Assembly: GCA_038320345.1 (NCBI GenBank)
Contig: JBBQED010000021.1
Location: 1-50,424, forward strand
DNA length: 50,424 nt
From: JBBQED01 sp038320345
Lineage (GTDB): Bacteria > Bacteroidota > Bacteroidia > AKYH767-A > OLB10
Direction: 5' to 3'
The notes under the pieces were generated by a model. It was not told the DNA's origin, made no database searches, and saw only the letters and a program-made list of their open reading frames with translations. The translations under genes were made by a program, and so were the position numbers. Every line of letters starts with the position of its first letter. Within the stretch, counting starts at the first letter, position 1. Shown here in pieces: positions 24,275 through 31,947 of this stretch.

Positions 24275-24835
24275 ATGGATGAAGTAAAAAAGATTCTGGA
24301 CCTGATGCAGGATCAGATGAACAAAGTGATTTCTCACCTCGAAACTGAACTGACCAAAGTCCGTGCAGGAAAAGCAAATCCAAGTATGCTGGAAGGTATC
24401 AACGTGGATTACTACGGAACAATGACTCCTTTGAGTCAGGTTGCTAACGTAAACTCTCCTGATGCTAGAACGCTTGTGATTCAACCTTGGGAAAAGTCGC
24501 TCATAAAAGCCATCGAAAAGTCAGTAATCGATTCTAATTTAGGCTTCACTCCTCAGAACGATGGAATGATGATTCGTTTGAATATCCCTCCGATGAGTGA
24601 AGAGCGTAGGAAGAGTTTGGTGAAAATTGCACGTGCTGAAGGAGAACATGCGAAAGTGGGAATCCGTAATCTTCGTCGCGATACCAATGAGCTTATTAAG
24701 AAAGCACAGAAAGGTGGATTGCCAGAAGATGTTGCAAAAGATGCAGAATCAAAAACTCAAATTATTACTGATGATTTCATCAAAAAGGTAGATAAGCACC
24801 TAGATACGAAGGAAAAGGAAATCATGACCGTGTAA
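24275..24835 (+). CDS. frr: Ribosome recycling factor
   Basis: 186-aa factor that, with EF-G, splits the post-termination ribosome. The three-helix bundle and middle domain are visible in LTKVRAGKANPSMLEGI, VDYYGTMTPLSQVANV, IQPWEKSLIKAIEKSV and RVx-like C-terminal helices (GIRNLRRDTNELIKKAQK). Length is the standard 185 or so. It ends the pyrH-frr unit and faces a reverse gene. Confidence 0.97.
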   Translation: MDEVKKILDLMQDQMNKVISHLETELTKVRAGKANPSMLEGINVDYYGTMTPLSQVANVNSPDARTLVIQPWEKSLIKAIEKSVIDSNLGFTPQNDGMMIRLNIPPMSEERRKSLVKIARAEGEHAKVGIRNLRRDTNELIKKAQKGGLPEDVAKDAESKTQIITDDFIKKVDKHLDTKEKEIMTV

Positions 24836-24911
24836 TCCTAATTACGATAGGTAATTGTGAGTGTAAATTACATTTTTTTTTCTTGATCACAATTCCAAAT
24901 TACATTAATTG

Positions 24912-25325
24912 CTATTCGCAATCGCATTTAAATGCGGTGTCCAGATCTATTACCGTGATAATACTCGCTTGAGAGTCGCAATCTCCAACAATAATTCTTA
25001 CATGTTGCTTATCATGTGTAATCCCTTCTAGAGCAAACTTCGGACAGGGCTGAGCGTTAGTCTCGCTTTTCGCATAATTAATTTCACCAATCTCTAGAAT
25101 TTCTTTTATTTCTGATTCATCTATATGTCGGCAATCCATCCTGCAACGGGCATGTTTGGTATAATAAACACGGTTATGGCGGAAAGCTTTCTCGCGCTTA
25201 TCAATCTTATGCCTTTTATCAACTACATTATTTTCTTCTTTTCTGAAAAATAGAAGGTATAGAATTACCAATACTACAAGAATAACAAAGGAGGTAAGTT
25301 GCTTTCGTTGCTTCGGCGTTTTCAT
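24912..25325 (-). CDS. Membrane-anchored DUF4258-like protein
   Basis: 137-aa protein with one N-terminal helix (about residues 10-28) and a C-terminal domain. HARCRMDCRHIDESEIKEILEIG followed by a basic/beta portion VRIIVGDCDSQASIITVIDL matches the pattern of DUF4258 (hA-RM-R-I-e-ei). DUF4258 domains are sometimes linked to toxin-like or RelE-like folds. A chromosomal single copy with a membrane anchor and no antitoxin gene next to it argues against a toxin-antitoxin pair. Six cysteines in the soluble part are notable. The family call is moderately sure. Confidence 0.6.
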   Translation of the reverse strand: MKTPKQRKQLTSFVILVVLVILYLLFFRKEENNVVDKRHKIDKREKAFRHNRVYYTKHARCRMDCRHIDESEIKEILEIGEINYAKSETNAQPCPKFALEGITHDKQHVRIIVGDCDSQASIITVIDLDTAFKCDCE

Positions 25326-25371
25326 CTAGATAGGCTCATTCAAAAAATTAACTCGCAAATTAATTAACTCA

Positions 25372-26154
25372 TTAAAGTGATCCAGTTCTTCCTCCATCAA
25401 CAGGTAAATTTATTCCATTAATGTAACCTGCTGCAGGACTCGCCAGAAATGCGATTGCCGCGGCAATTTCTTCGGGTTTTGCAAATCTACCTGCGGGAAT
25501 TTCGTGCAACATTTCTTGTTCTAAGATTTCGTAAGATCGTCCGCTCTGAGTGGATTTGTTTTCAAGAATTGAGCTCAGCCGTCCCGTTGCAGTTGCTCCC
25601 GGTAAAACATTATTTACAGTAATTCCGAAAGGACCTAATTCAATGGAAAGTGTTTTAGACCAATTAGCAACAGCAGCACGGATCGTATTACTTACTCCTA
25701 ATCCTTTCAACGGAATTTTAACAGAGGTAGAAATCACATTGATGATCCGCCCGTATTTTTCTTGCTTCATGCCATTCATTACAGCTTGTGCGAGGAGATG
25801 ATTGCAAAGGAGATGTTGTTGAAAAGCAGCCTCAAAAGCTTCAACCGTTGCATTGGCAATTGGGCCTCCGGGAGGACCGCCAGTATTATTTACAAGAATA
25901 TGGATAAGATTACCCTCAGCAATAAAAGATTTCACCGCTTGATCTACTTCTGCAGGTCGGCTGAAATCGGCAACGATAGCATGATGTGCTTTATTTCCGG
26001 GTAATGTAGCCTTCACACTAGCGAGTTCTTCTTTATTTCTGGCGAGGAGCACTATGCGAGCTCCTAATGTAGCCAGTTCGGTAGCGGCAGCTTTTCCGAT
26101 TCCTTGAGTGCTTCCGCAAACAAGAGCGGTATATGGATCTAATGCTAAGTTCAT
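25372..26154 (-). CDS. Atypical short-chain dehydrogenase/reductase (SDR)
   Basis: 260-aa SDR-fold protein. The nucleotide-binding loop reads CGSTQGIGKA, NNTGGPPGGP replaces the usual NNAG, and the C-terminal LPVDGGRTGSL is typical of ketoacyl-reductase relatives. The catalytic YxxxK pair is missing: the aligned segment reads SNTIR, so Tyr is Ser and Lys is Arg. This matches a known subgroup of BKR-like SDRs without the standard tetrad. It diverges from the 3-hydroxyanthranilate dioxygenase gene with 99 bases between. The substrate is unknown; a link to tryptophan breakdown is only suggested by position. Confidence 0.8.
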   Translation of the reverse strand: MNLALDPYTALVCGSTQGIGKAAATELATLGARIVLLARNKEELASVKATLPGNKAHHAIVADFSRPAEVDQAVKSFIAEGNLIHILVNNTGGPPGGPIANATVEAFEAAFQQHLLCNHLLAQAVMNGMKQEKYGRIINVISTSVKIPLKGLGVSNTIRAAVANWSKTLSIELGPFGITVNNVLPGATATGRLSSILENKSTQSGRSYEILEQEMLHEIPAGRFAKPEEIAAAIAFLASPAAGYINGINLPVDGGRTGSL

Positions 26155-26221
26155 TTGGAGTAATTTAACGTCGTGGTAAAGATCAGTATTTTGATCCCTG
26201 TTTAACCGATCGAATTCTGTT

Positions 26222-26229
26222 TATATTTG
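26222..26229 (+). promoter_or_regulatory. -7 element TATATTTG before nbaC
   Basis: An exact TAnnTTTG match lies 24 bases before the ATG at 26254. TTTA at 26201-26204, 17 bases upstream, may be the -33 part. Confidence 0.5.
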
Positions 26230-26253
26230 CTTCGGGCACCAAAAATACACGCT

Positions 26254-26778
26254 ATGGCAATTCTTGCACCGTTTAATCTAAAAAAGTGGATCGATGAAAA
26301 TCGTCACTTGTTGAAACCTCCTGTGGGAAATCAACAAATCATTAAAGGAAATGATGACTATATCATCATGATTGTGGGCGGGCCCAATGCCCGGAAAGAT
26401 TATCACTGGGAAGAAGGAGAAGAGTTGTTCTATCAACTGGAAGGAGATATTACTGTACGTACCGTTCAGGATGGGAAACAAGTAGATGTTCAGGTGAAAG
26501 AAGGGGAGATGTTTTTACTTCCTCCTAGAGTGCCTCATTCGCCTCAACGCCCCGCTAATACAATCGGTCTCGTTATAGAACGTTATCGTACAAAAGACGA
26601 AAAAGATGCCTGCATGTGGTTTTGTGAAAAGTGTGATCATAAACTCTATGAAGAATTTTTCGGACTAGAAGATATTGTTGTGCAATTACCAGTGCTGATG
26701 AATAATTTTTATGCAGATCTAAATTTACGGACCTGCAAAAATTGTGGTGCGGTAATGCAACCTCCGGTACAACCTTAA
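26254..26778 (+). CDS. nbaC: 3-hydroxyanthranilate 3,4-dioxygenase
   Basis: 174-aa cupin that opens the ring of 3-hydroxyanthranilate with O2, a step of the kynurenine route to quinolinate and NAD or of tryptophan degradation. With the ATG at 26254, the iron ligands fall at H51, E57 and H95 and the substrate arginines at R47 and R99, the same numbers as I recall for the Cupriavidus enzyme. The second, rubredoxin-like metal site is also present (C124, C127, C161, C164). A TTG at 26227 lies in the -7 box and is not the start. No other kynurenine gene is in the window. Confidence 0.95.
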   Translation: MAILAPFNLKKWIDENRHLLKPPVGNQQIIKGNDDYIIMIVGGPNARKDYHWEEGEELFYQLEGDITVRTVQDGKQVDVQVKEGEMFLLPPRVPHSPQRPANTIGLVIERYRTKDEKDACMWFCEKCDHKLYEEFFGLEDIVVQLPVLMNNFYADLNLRTCKNCGAVMQPPVQP

Positions 26779-26801
26779 TCCTTGAAAAAAAACAATTCGT
26801 G

Positions 26802-26853
26802 TTCCTCTTCTTTGCAGGTTAGTGCCTGTGAGAAGAGGGATTTTTTATTTTTG
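26802..26853 (+). terminator. Terminator after nbaC
   Basis: CCTCTTCT (26804-26811) pairs with AGAAGAGG (26831-26838), with an inner stem CAGG/CCTG, followed by GATTTTTTATTTTTG. The T tract also contains TATTTTTG (26846-26853), an exact TAnnTTTG -7 box, 17 bases before the next ATG. One stretch may thus end one unit and start the next. Confidence 0.75.
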
Positions 26854-26870
26854 TCAATCAGAATTTCATC

Positions 26871-27659
26871 ATGAAAACCTTACTCCTAAAAGTTGAATTA
26901 CTACTGCTGATTGTAGTATTGAGTGTTTCCTTAACTCATGCGCAGAAGGCAGATAGTTTAAAATACCATCGAGTGCTTATCATGCCTTTTAATCCCGATA
27001 TGTATCTGAGTGATTCGGAGCAAGACATCATAAGTGCTACACGAAAAAGCCCAAATGTGTATCGCGAGAATTTTAGGAAAGTACTGAGTTTAAAAATAGC
27101 TGCTGAATTGGAAACGATAATTCCTTGCATCAGTTTAGTACAGGATAGCGGGAAGCAGGCTAAGGAGGATATTATGCGCTTCTACGGACAGTCAGGCTAT
27201 GTATATAAGAATCCAGTCGGTTCAAAAGCAGTTCGTCCAGATGATCCAAGTAAAAAAGAAAAGAAAACTCCTGATCTCAATAACCAGCATTCAGCACCTA
27301 CTTATTTAACAACGAAAGGGGATACTAAATTTATGGACGCTGAAATTGGGGATTCTGTAGAGACTTCGGCTATAGCTCACCGTTATGACGCAGACCTGAT
27401 TTTATCGATCAATCAATTTGAAATTAAAACAAATTATAATTCGTGTATCGATATTGCGAATAAAGTATATCGTCGTGAGTTGATCATCCATTATTCTTTG
27501 ATGACACCTAGTGGAAAGTTACTTGTCGGAAATTATGCCATTGCTTTCTTTCCTTCCAATACAAACCGTGATGTAGATATTATGGAAAAAACATTTCCGG
27601 ATATAGCTCAATGGATAAAGGAACAACTAAGAGGGGAGGTTTTGAAAAAGAGCAACTGA
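26871..27659 (+). CDS. Secreted protein, unknown function
   Basis: 262 aa with a clear signal peptide (hydrophobic core LLLLIVVLSVSL, cleavage probably after THA-Q). The mature part has no family I recognise. It contains MYLSDSEQDI, a lysine-rich linker near residues 120-145, and a C-terminal half that looks alpha/beta (DADLILSINQFEIKTNY, RELIIHYSLM). No lipobox and no C-terminal sorting domain. Likely periplasmic. The possible -7 box lies in the preceding terminator. Confidence 0.6.
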   Translation: MKTLLLKVELLLLIVVLSVSLTHAQKADSLKYHRVLIMPFNPDMYLSDSEQDIISATRKSPNVYRENFRKVLSLKIAAELETIIPCISLVQDSGKQAKEDIMRFYGQSGYVYKNPVGSKAVRPDDPSKKEKKTPDLNNQHSAPTYLTTKGDTKFMDAEIGDSVETSAIAHRYDADLILSINQFEIKTNYNSCIDIANKVYRRELIIHYSLMTPSGKLLVGNYAIAFFPSNTNRDVDIMEKTFPDIAQWIKEQLRGEVLKKSN

Positions 27660-27966
27660 AATTGTACTATATTTTATTTTCGCTGCTGTAGAAGTCTAAT
27701 ATTATAGGTTTCGGATAAATGTTAGGTTATTTAATTTTTAATAAAATTTTATCAGTAGATACTTTTTCCAACGGTCGAATCCTTTTTTATTCAATTAATT
27801 CATTGAATAATAATATTTTAGGATATATGTTTTTTTTGTTTCTAAACATATCCATCTCCCCAAATTAAACCCTTTAAAAAGCTTGTAGAATATATTTTTA
27901 GTAATATTGCAGCGTTAATTCAAGTTACGTTAAAAAGATTCTAAAAGTTAACTAAAAACAAACAAA
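27660..27966. other. AT-rich intergenic region before OMP gene
   Basis: This gap of 307 bases is very AT-rich. The only signal is TAATATTG at 27902-27909, one mismatch from the -7 consensus, 57 bases before the ATG, with GCTTG at 27881-27885 upstream. No RNA gene or repeat seen. Confidence 0.35.
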
Positions 27967-28713
27967 ATGAAAAAAAGCCTTACAATCCTTGCCGGCTTAT
28001 TAGTGATCGGATTTGGTTCTGCAGATGCACAAATTAAAAACGATCGTGGTACCTTTAACAAACCAACTACTGGTGAATGGTCTTTTGAAACTCAAATGAC
28101 TTTGAACGTAGTAGGCGGTGGACTTTTTAATTTAAACGATGGCTTTCTGCAAAAATTAAGCGGTGGTTTAGACAGAGGAAATGTTTATCCTTCAAGTGTT
28201 GATCCAATAACTGGAGAAACTTCTGGTGCTGGTTCTTTAGGAGCTACTTTACCATTAATTCGTGCACGTAAATTTGTTAGCGAGACTGAAGCGCGTCGTT
28301 TCCTTGTGAACTTATCTATTGCTTCTGAAAATCAAAAGAGCGGTTCTATAAAATCGAGCAAGTCTGAGTTTGGTATTGCTTTAGGTTATGGAATTGAAAA
28401 GCATCAAGCTGGAGCTGAGCGTCTTTCTACTTACTTAGGTGCTGATGCATTACTTGGTTTTGCGCGCATTGGTGCTAAAGAAGATGATGCAAAAAATTCA
28501 CAAAGTGGATTTGGTGTAGGTCTTCGTGCTTTCACTGGTATGGATTACTATATCGTTCCTAAAGTTTACTTAGGAATTGAATTAGGTTGGGGAATTGGTT
28601 TCAATGCTTATGGAGAAGTTAAAATTGATGGAAATGGATCTGATTCAAAAAGCTCAGATTTCACATTAACACCTTATATCCTTCCTTCTTTCCGTTTAGG
28701 TTACCGTTTGTAA
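27967..28713 (+). CDS. Outer-membrane beta-barrel protein
   Basis: 248 aa with a signal peptide (MKKSLTILAGLLVIGFGSADAQ). Alternating amphipathic strands with glycine and aromatic residues (FGIALGYGIEKHQ, YLGIELGWGIGFNAYGEVK) and a C-terminal strand ending PSFRLGYRL fit an eight-strand barrel of the OmpW/OprF-like size class. The ligand and role are unknown. It has its own terminator. Confidence 0.7.
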   Translation: MKKSLTILAGLLVIGFGSADAQIKNDRGTFNKPTTGEWSFETQMTLNVVGGGLFNLNDGFLQKLSGGLDRGNVYPSSVDPITGETSGAGSLGATLPLIRARKFVSETEARRFLVNLSIASENQKSGSIKSSKSEFGIALGYGIEKHQAGAERLSTYLGADALLGFARIGAKEDDAKNSQSGFGVGLRAFTGMDYYIVPKVYLGIELGWGIGFNAYGEVKIDGNGSDSKSSDFTLTPYILPSFRLGYRL

Positions 28714-28748
28714 TCTAAGTCAAGTCGGATTATCCGAATATTTCAAAA

Positions 28749-28778
28749 GGGAATTCATGAAAATGAGTTCCCTTTTTT
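28749..28778 (+). terminator. Terminator after the first OMP gene
   Basis: GGGAATTCAT (28749-28758) and ATGAGTTCCC (28763-28772) pair with one mismatch around GAAA, followed by TTTTTT. Confidence 0.85.
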
Positions 28779-29135
28779 GCGTTTAATATATTGCCCGTAC
28801 TTATCCTATTCGGTTTATCAACTATTAAACTTGCCGACAATCCTTTATTTAATAATTCAATCTAGGCGATGGATAAACATTAAATCTCATTGATAAATAA
28901 AATCATTTTTCCTAGGCAGAACTAATCATCCGGAAGCAGTTAATTTGTTGAATTGTATTTTTTGAATTAAAATATTGAAATTCAAATGTTTATAACTAAT
29001 TAATTATATTTTATGGTAGATAATTTAAAACTATACATTGTGGATATTAACATTGAACTGTTGGTTTAACGAATCTACCTGCCGATTAAGGGTTCTGATT
29101 AGGATTAAATTTGAAAAACTTAAAACCTTAAACTC
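28779..29135. other. Long AT-rich intergenic region between two OMP genes
   Basis: This stretch of about 360 bases is non-coding. It contains an inverted repeat TTTGAATT (28961-28968) / AATTCAAA (28979-28986) that could be a regulator site or a hairpin. No exact -33/-7 pair is found near the next ATG, so promoter placement is unresolved. Confidence 0.35.
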
Positions 29136-29702
29136 ATGAAAAGAACAATGAAGGTAATTTTAACAATGGCGGCTGCTTTGCTGCTTTCTGTTAACACCTA
29201 TGCACAAACAGAACAAGGACATTGGTTAGTAGGAGCAAGCTCGAATCTTGGTTTCAGCTCTGGGAAAGTTGATAAAGATCAGGACGATGCAACTACAAAC
29301 TTCAACATCACCCCAACTATTGGTTATTTCTTAATTGATAACTTGGCTGCAGGGATCGCATTAGATTTCAATAGCTCTAAGACTGGTGATTACAAGTCTT
29401 CAACTTTCGGACTTGGACCATTCGTACGTTACTATTTACCAATGAAAGTATTCGGACAGTTGAGTTATGCCTTCGGAAGTTCAACATCAAACGACGGTTC
29501 TGGTTCTGGAGATGTAAAAGCTAACACTGGCGATTTAGGTATTGCTGTTGGTTATGCTTGGATGTTAAATGACAATATCAGCCTTGAGCCTAGCATTCGT
29601 TACGACTTGACAAGCTACAAACCTGATGGAGCGGATGAGTCAATAAAAGGTTCTACTTTCGGAATTAATGTTGGATTCACCCTGTATTTTGGTGGGAATT
29701 AA
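29136..29702 (+). CDS. Outer-membrane beta-barrel (porin-like) protein
   Basis: 188 aa with a signal peptide (cleavage near NTYA-Q). The mature protein is a small barrel of the OmpA/OprF-like type: GHWLVGASSNLGFSSG, IGYFLIDNLAAGIALDFNSS, LGPFVRYYLPMKVFGQLSYAFGSS and a final strand GSTFGINVGFTLYFGGN. The terminal aromatic is near the C-terminus as expected for BAM recognition. It is similar in kind, but not obviously in sequence, to the barrel encoded just upstream. Each has its own terminator. Confidence 0.78.
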   Translation: MKRTMKVILTMAAALLLSVNTYAQTEQGHWLVGASSNLGFSSGKVDKDQDDATTNFNITPTIGYFLIDNLAAGIALDFNSSKTGDYKSSTFGLGPFVRYYLPMKVFGQLSYAFGSSTSNDGSGSGDVKANTGDLGIAVGYAWMLNDNISLEPSIRYDLTSYKPDGADESIKGSTFGINVGFTLYFGGN

Positions 29703-29734
29703 TTTACTCCATTAAGCTATTATAGTAAAGAAAG

Positions 29735-29761
29735 CCCTGGCCTTGGTGCCGGGGTTTTTTT
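29735..29761 (+). terminator. Terminator after the second OMP gene
   Basis: CCCTGGC (29735-29741) pairs with GCCGGGG (29748-29754), with one G-T pair, followed by seven T. Confidence 0.85.
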
Positions 29762-29848
29762 GTGCTTTTCATCCTTCAGGATATTTTGTTCCTTTGTACA
29801 AGACAGATCCTACATATCCGTCCTCATAAATAAACCTGCAATCTTCCT

Positions 29849-30634
29849 GTGAGCGAGAGTTTCGAAATAAAATTACCCCAATTTGAAGGGCCATTTGACT
29901 TGTTACTGTTCTTTATTGAGCGGGATGAGTTAGATATTCATGATATTCCTATTGCTGGCATCACCAATGAGTTCATGGAGTATATGCATCAAATGCAGTC
30001 GATGAATATAGAACTCGCCAGTGAATTCATCTTGGTTGCTGCAACCCTCATGCGCATTAAAGCGAGAATGCTCCTTCCTCGCTATGAAAAGGATGAAGCA
30101 GGGAATGAAATTGATCCAAGACAAGATCTTGTTCGTCAGCTGCTTGATTACAAGCAATTTAAGGCCGCGGCGGAAGATCTTCGGAGTTTGGAAGATGATC
30201 GGATGCAGCGCTTTGCTAGAGGAAATATCCAACAGGAAATCAGCCGATTGTCTGGAAATTTGGAACAGGGCTATGCAGGTGAATTAAATCAGCTGACCCT
30301 CTACAAGCTCATTGCCACCTTCGAAAAGGTGATGAACCGCTTCGAAGACAATCAAAATAAAGTAGTGCACACGGTTGTCCAAAGTCGTTTTACAATTGAT
30401 AATCAGAAAGACTATATCACTACCCGATTGAGAAGAAGTCCTCAACAGAATTTCACGGAACTTTTTGAAGAATGCACTACACGATTACACGCTGTATTTA
30501 CTTTCCTTGCTTTATTGGAACTTTTACAAAACGGAACACTTTTGATTTTTATGGATGAAGGCTATAATAATTTTGTAGTCTGCACACCTGAAGCTGCACC
30601 GAAGATTACCCCACCAACCGAGGATGCAGACTGA
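29849..30634 (+). CDS. scpA: Segregation and condensation protein A
   Basis: 261-aa kleisin of the SMC-ScpAB complex, which compacts and helps segregate the chromosome. The N-terminal family signature is FEIKLPQFEGPFDLLLFFIERDELDIHDIPI, followed by FILVAATLMRIKARMLLP, and the C-terminal winged-helix part ends near FLALLELLQNGTLLIFMD. Start codon is GTG at 29849. The 3' end overlaps the next gene by 11 bases. The SMC and ScpB genes are not in this window. Confidence 0.93.
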   Translation: MSESFEIKLPQFEGPFDLLLFFIERDELDIHDIPIAGITNEFMEYMHQMQSMNIELASEFILVAATLMRIKARMLLPRYEKDEAGNEIDPRQDLVRQLLDYKQFKAAAEDLRSLEDDRMQRFARGNIQQEISRLSGNLEQGYAGELNQLTLYKLIATFEKVMNRFEDNQNKVVHTVVQSRFTIDNQKDYITTRLRRSPQQNFTELFEECTTRLHAVFTFLALLELLQNGTLLIFMDEGYNNFVVCTPEAAPKITPPTEDAD

Positions 30635-31688
30635 TCATCGGGAACTCTTAAAACACTTGTCACCTAAACGTATTATGTGGCCGGTGCTTATTGGTGTTCT
30701 CGTTGCGGGCTGGCTTTTTTTGAAAGAATTTGATATTCGTGCTTTTGATACTATTCATTGGACTTCCACATCCACATTATGGTTCAGTCTCGCAATAATT
30801 TCGGTAGTCATCCGTGATTTTGCTTACATGATACGGATTCGAATTCTCACCGATCAGCAGATTAATTGGTATCGTTCCTTTATTGTGATTATGCTCTGGG
30901 AATTTAGTTCTGCGTTAGCTCCTGGAATGTTAGGTGGAGGTTTTCTGTTCGCAATTCTGATCCTCAATAAAGAGGGAGTGAACATGGGGAAAAGTATTAC
31001 TGCCATCATGAACTCATCTTTCTTAGATGGAATCTTTTTAGTGGTGATGGCACCATTGGTTTATTGGATTGCTGGTAAGGAGGCATTGTTTTCTGGCATC
31101 CATCTCAATACTGGATTTGGTAGCAGTATCTTCTATACTTTCTGGACTGTTTACTTTTTGATTCTTGCTTATAAATTATTTATCGCTTATGCACTTTTTG
31201 TAAATCCACATTTAATCCGAAGAGCATTAATTGGATTGTTTTCCTTTAAACTTTTGCGCAGGTGGAAAAGTGGAGCACGTGAAACTGGAGATCAATTGGT
31301 GATCGCATCGAATGGCTTACGTGAGAAAAACTGGAAGTATTGGTCGACATCAATGGCAGCTACTTTTGCATCTTGGACGGCACGTTATTCCATCGTAAAT
31401 TGTATTATTCATGCCTTTCATGGAGAAAAAGAACTTAGTGATTTTGTGATCTATGGAAAACAAGTAGTAATGGGAATCATTATCCTGTTGAGTCCAACTC
31501 CTGGTGGAAGTGGTCTTGCGGAATTCATGTTCAATGATTTTCTTGGCGAATTTATTATCAAAGGTCTCGCTCCTACATTGGGTGTTTTGTGGAGGATGCT
31601 AAGTTATTACCCTTATCTCTTTATAGGCGCAATCATACTCCCGAGATGGATTAGAGGGCATATCAAGATAGATAAACTTAAATTGTAA
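30624..31688 (+). CDS. UPF0104/MprF-like flippase-domain membrane protein
   Basis: 354-aa polytopic membrane protein with about seven to eight helices. It carries the lysylphosphatidylglycerol synthase transmembrane (flippase-like) region without the synthase domain: LWEFSSALAPGMLGGGFLFAILILNKEGV and ILLSPTPGGSGLAEFMF match the APG-GG and TPGG-G motifs of that family. These domains are proposed to flip lipids; the substrate here is unknown. It overlaps scpA by 11 bases and is probably cotranscribed with it. Confidence 0.8.
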   Translation: MQTDHRELLKHLSPKRIMWPVLIGVLVAGWLFLKEFDIRAFDTIHWTSTSTLWFSLAIISVVIRDFAYMIRIRILTDQQINWYRSFIVIMLWEFSSALAPGMLGGGFLFAILILNKEGVNMGKSITAIMNSSFLDGIFLVVMAPLVYWIAGKEALFSGIHLNTGFGSSIFYTFWTVYFLILAYKLFIAYALFVNPHLIRRALIGLFSFKLLRRWKSGARETGDQLVIASNGLREKNWKYWSTSMAATFASWTARYSIVNCIIHAFHGEKELSDFVIYGKQVVMGIIILLSPTPGGSGLAEFMFNDFLGEFIIKGLAPTLGVLWRMLSYYPYLFIGAIILPRWIRGHIKIDKLKL

Positions 31689-31721
31689 AGAGGTGATGCA
31701 AGGCATGCAAAGTCACAGAGT

Positions 31722-31748
31722 TTCAGCTCGTAAAGGAGCTGAATTTTT
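31722..31748 (+). terminator. Terminator after the flippase-like gene
   Basis: TTCAGCTC (31722-31729) and GAGCTGAA (31736-31743) pair around GTAAAG, followed by TTTTTCG. The rest of 31749-31947 holds no supported feature. Confidence 0.75.
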
Positions 31749-31947
31749 CGAGAGAAAATGAATGTTCTAGGTACCTGGTATGAATTAATTTTGAGGATAC
31801 CGATTACAAGAAATAGTTAAGTAGTTCTTCGAGTGAAATTTTCATCGAACGAATTGAGTTCAAGATTTCAAATTCCCTTACCAACGCAATAAATTTTTTT
31901 TTTTCAAAAGTACACTCCAATATTATCACCAGCGCACATTAAAAAAA

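Noticed and set aside
24853..24894. AATTGTGA / TCACAATT inverted repeat between frr and the DUF4258 gene as a bidirectional terminator
   Set aside because: The arms are 26 bases apart and AT-rich, with the T run inside the loop, not after a stem. Too weak to call.
24912..25325. DUF4258 gene as the toxin of a toxin-antitoxin pair
   Set aside because: No short antitoxin-like gene lies beside it; neighbours are frr and an SDR. The membrane helix also argues against a cytoplasmic ribonuclease toxin.
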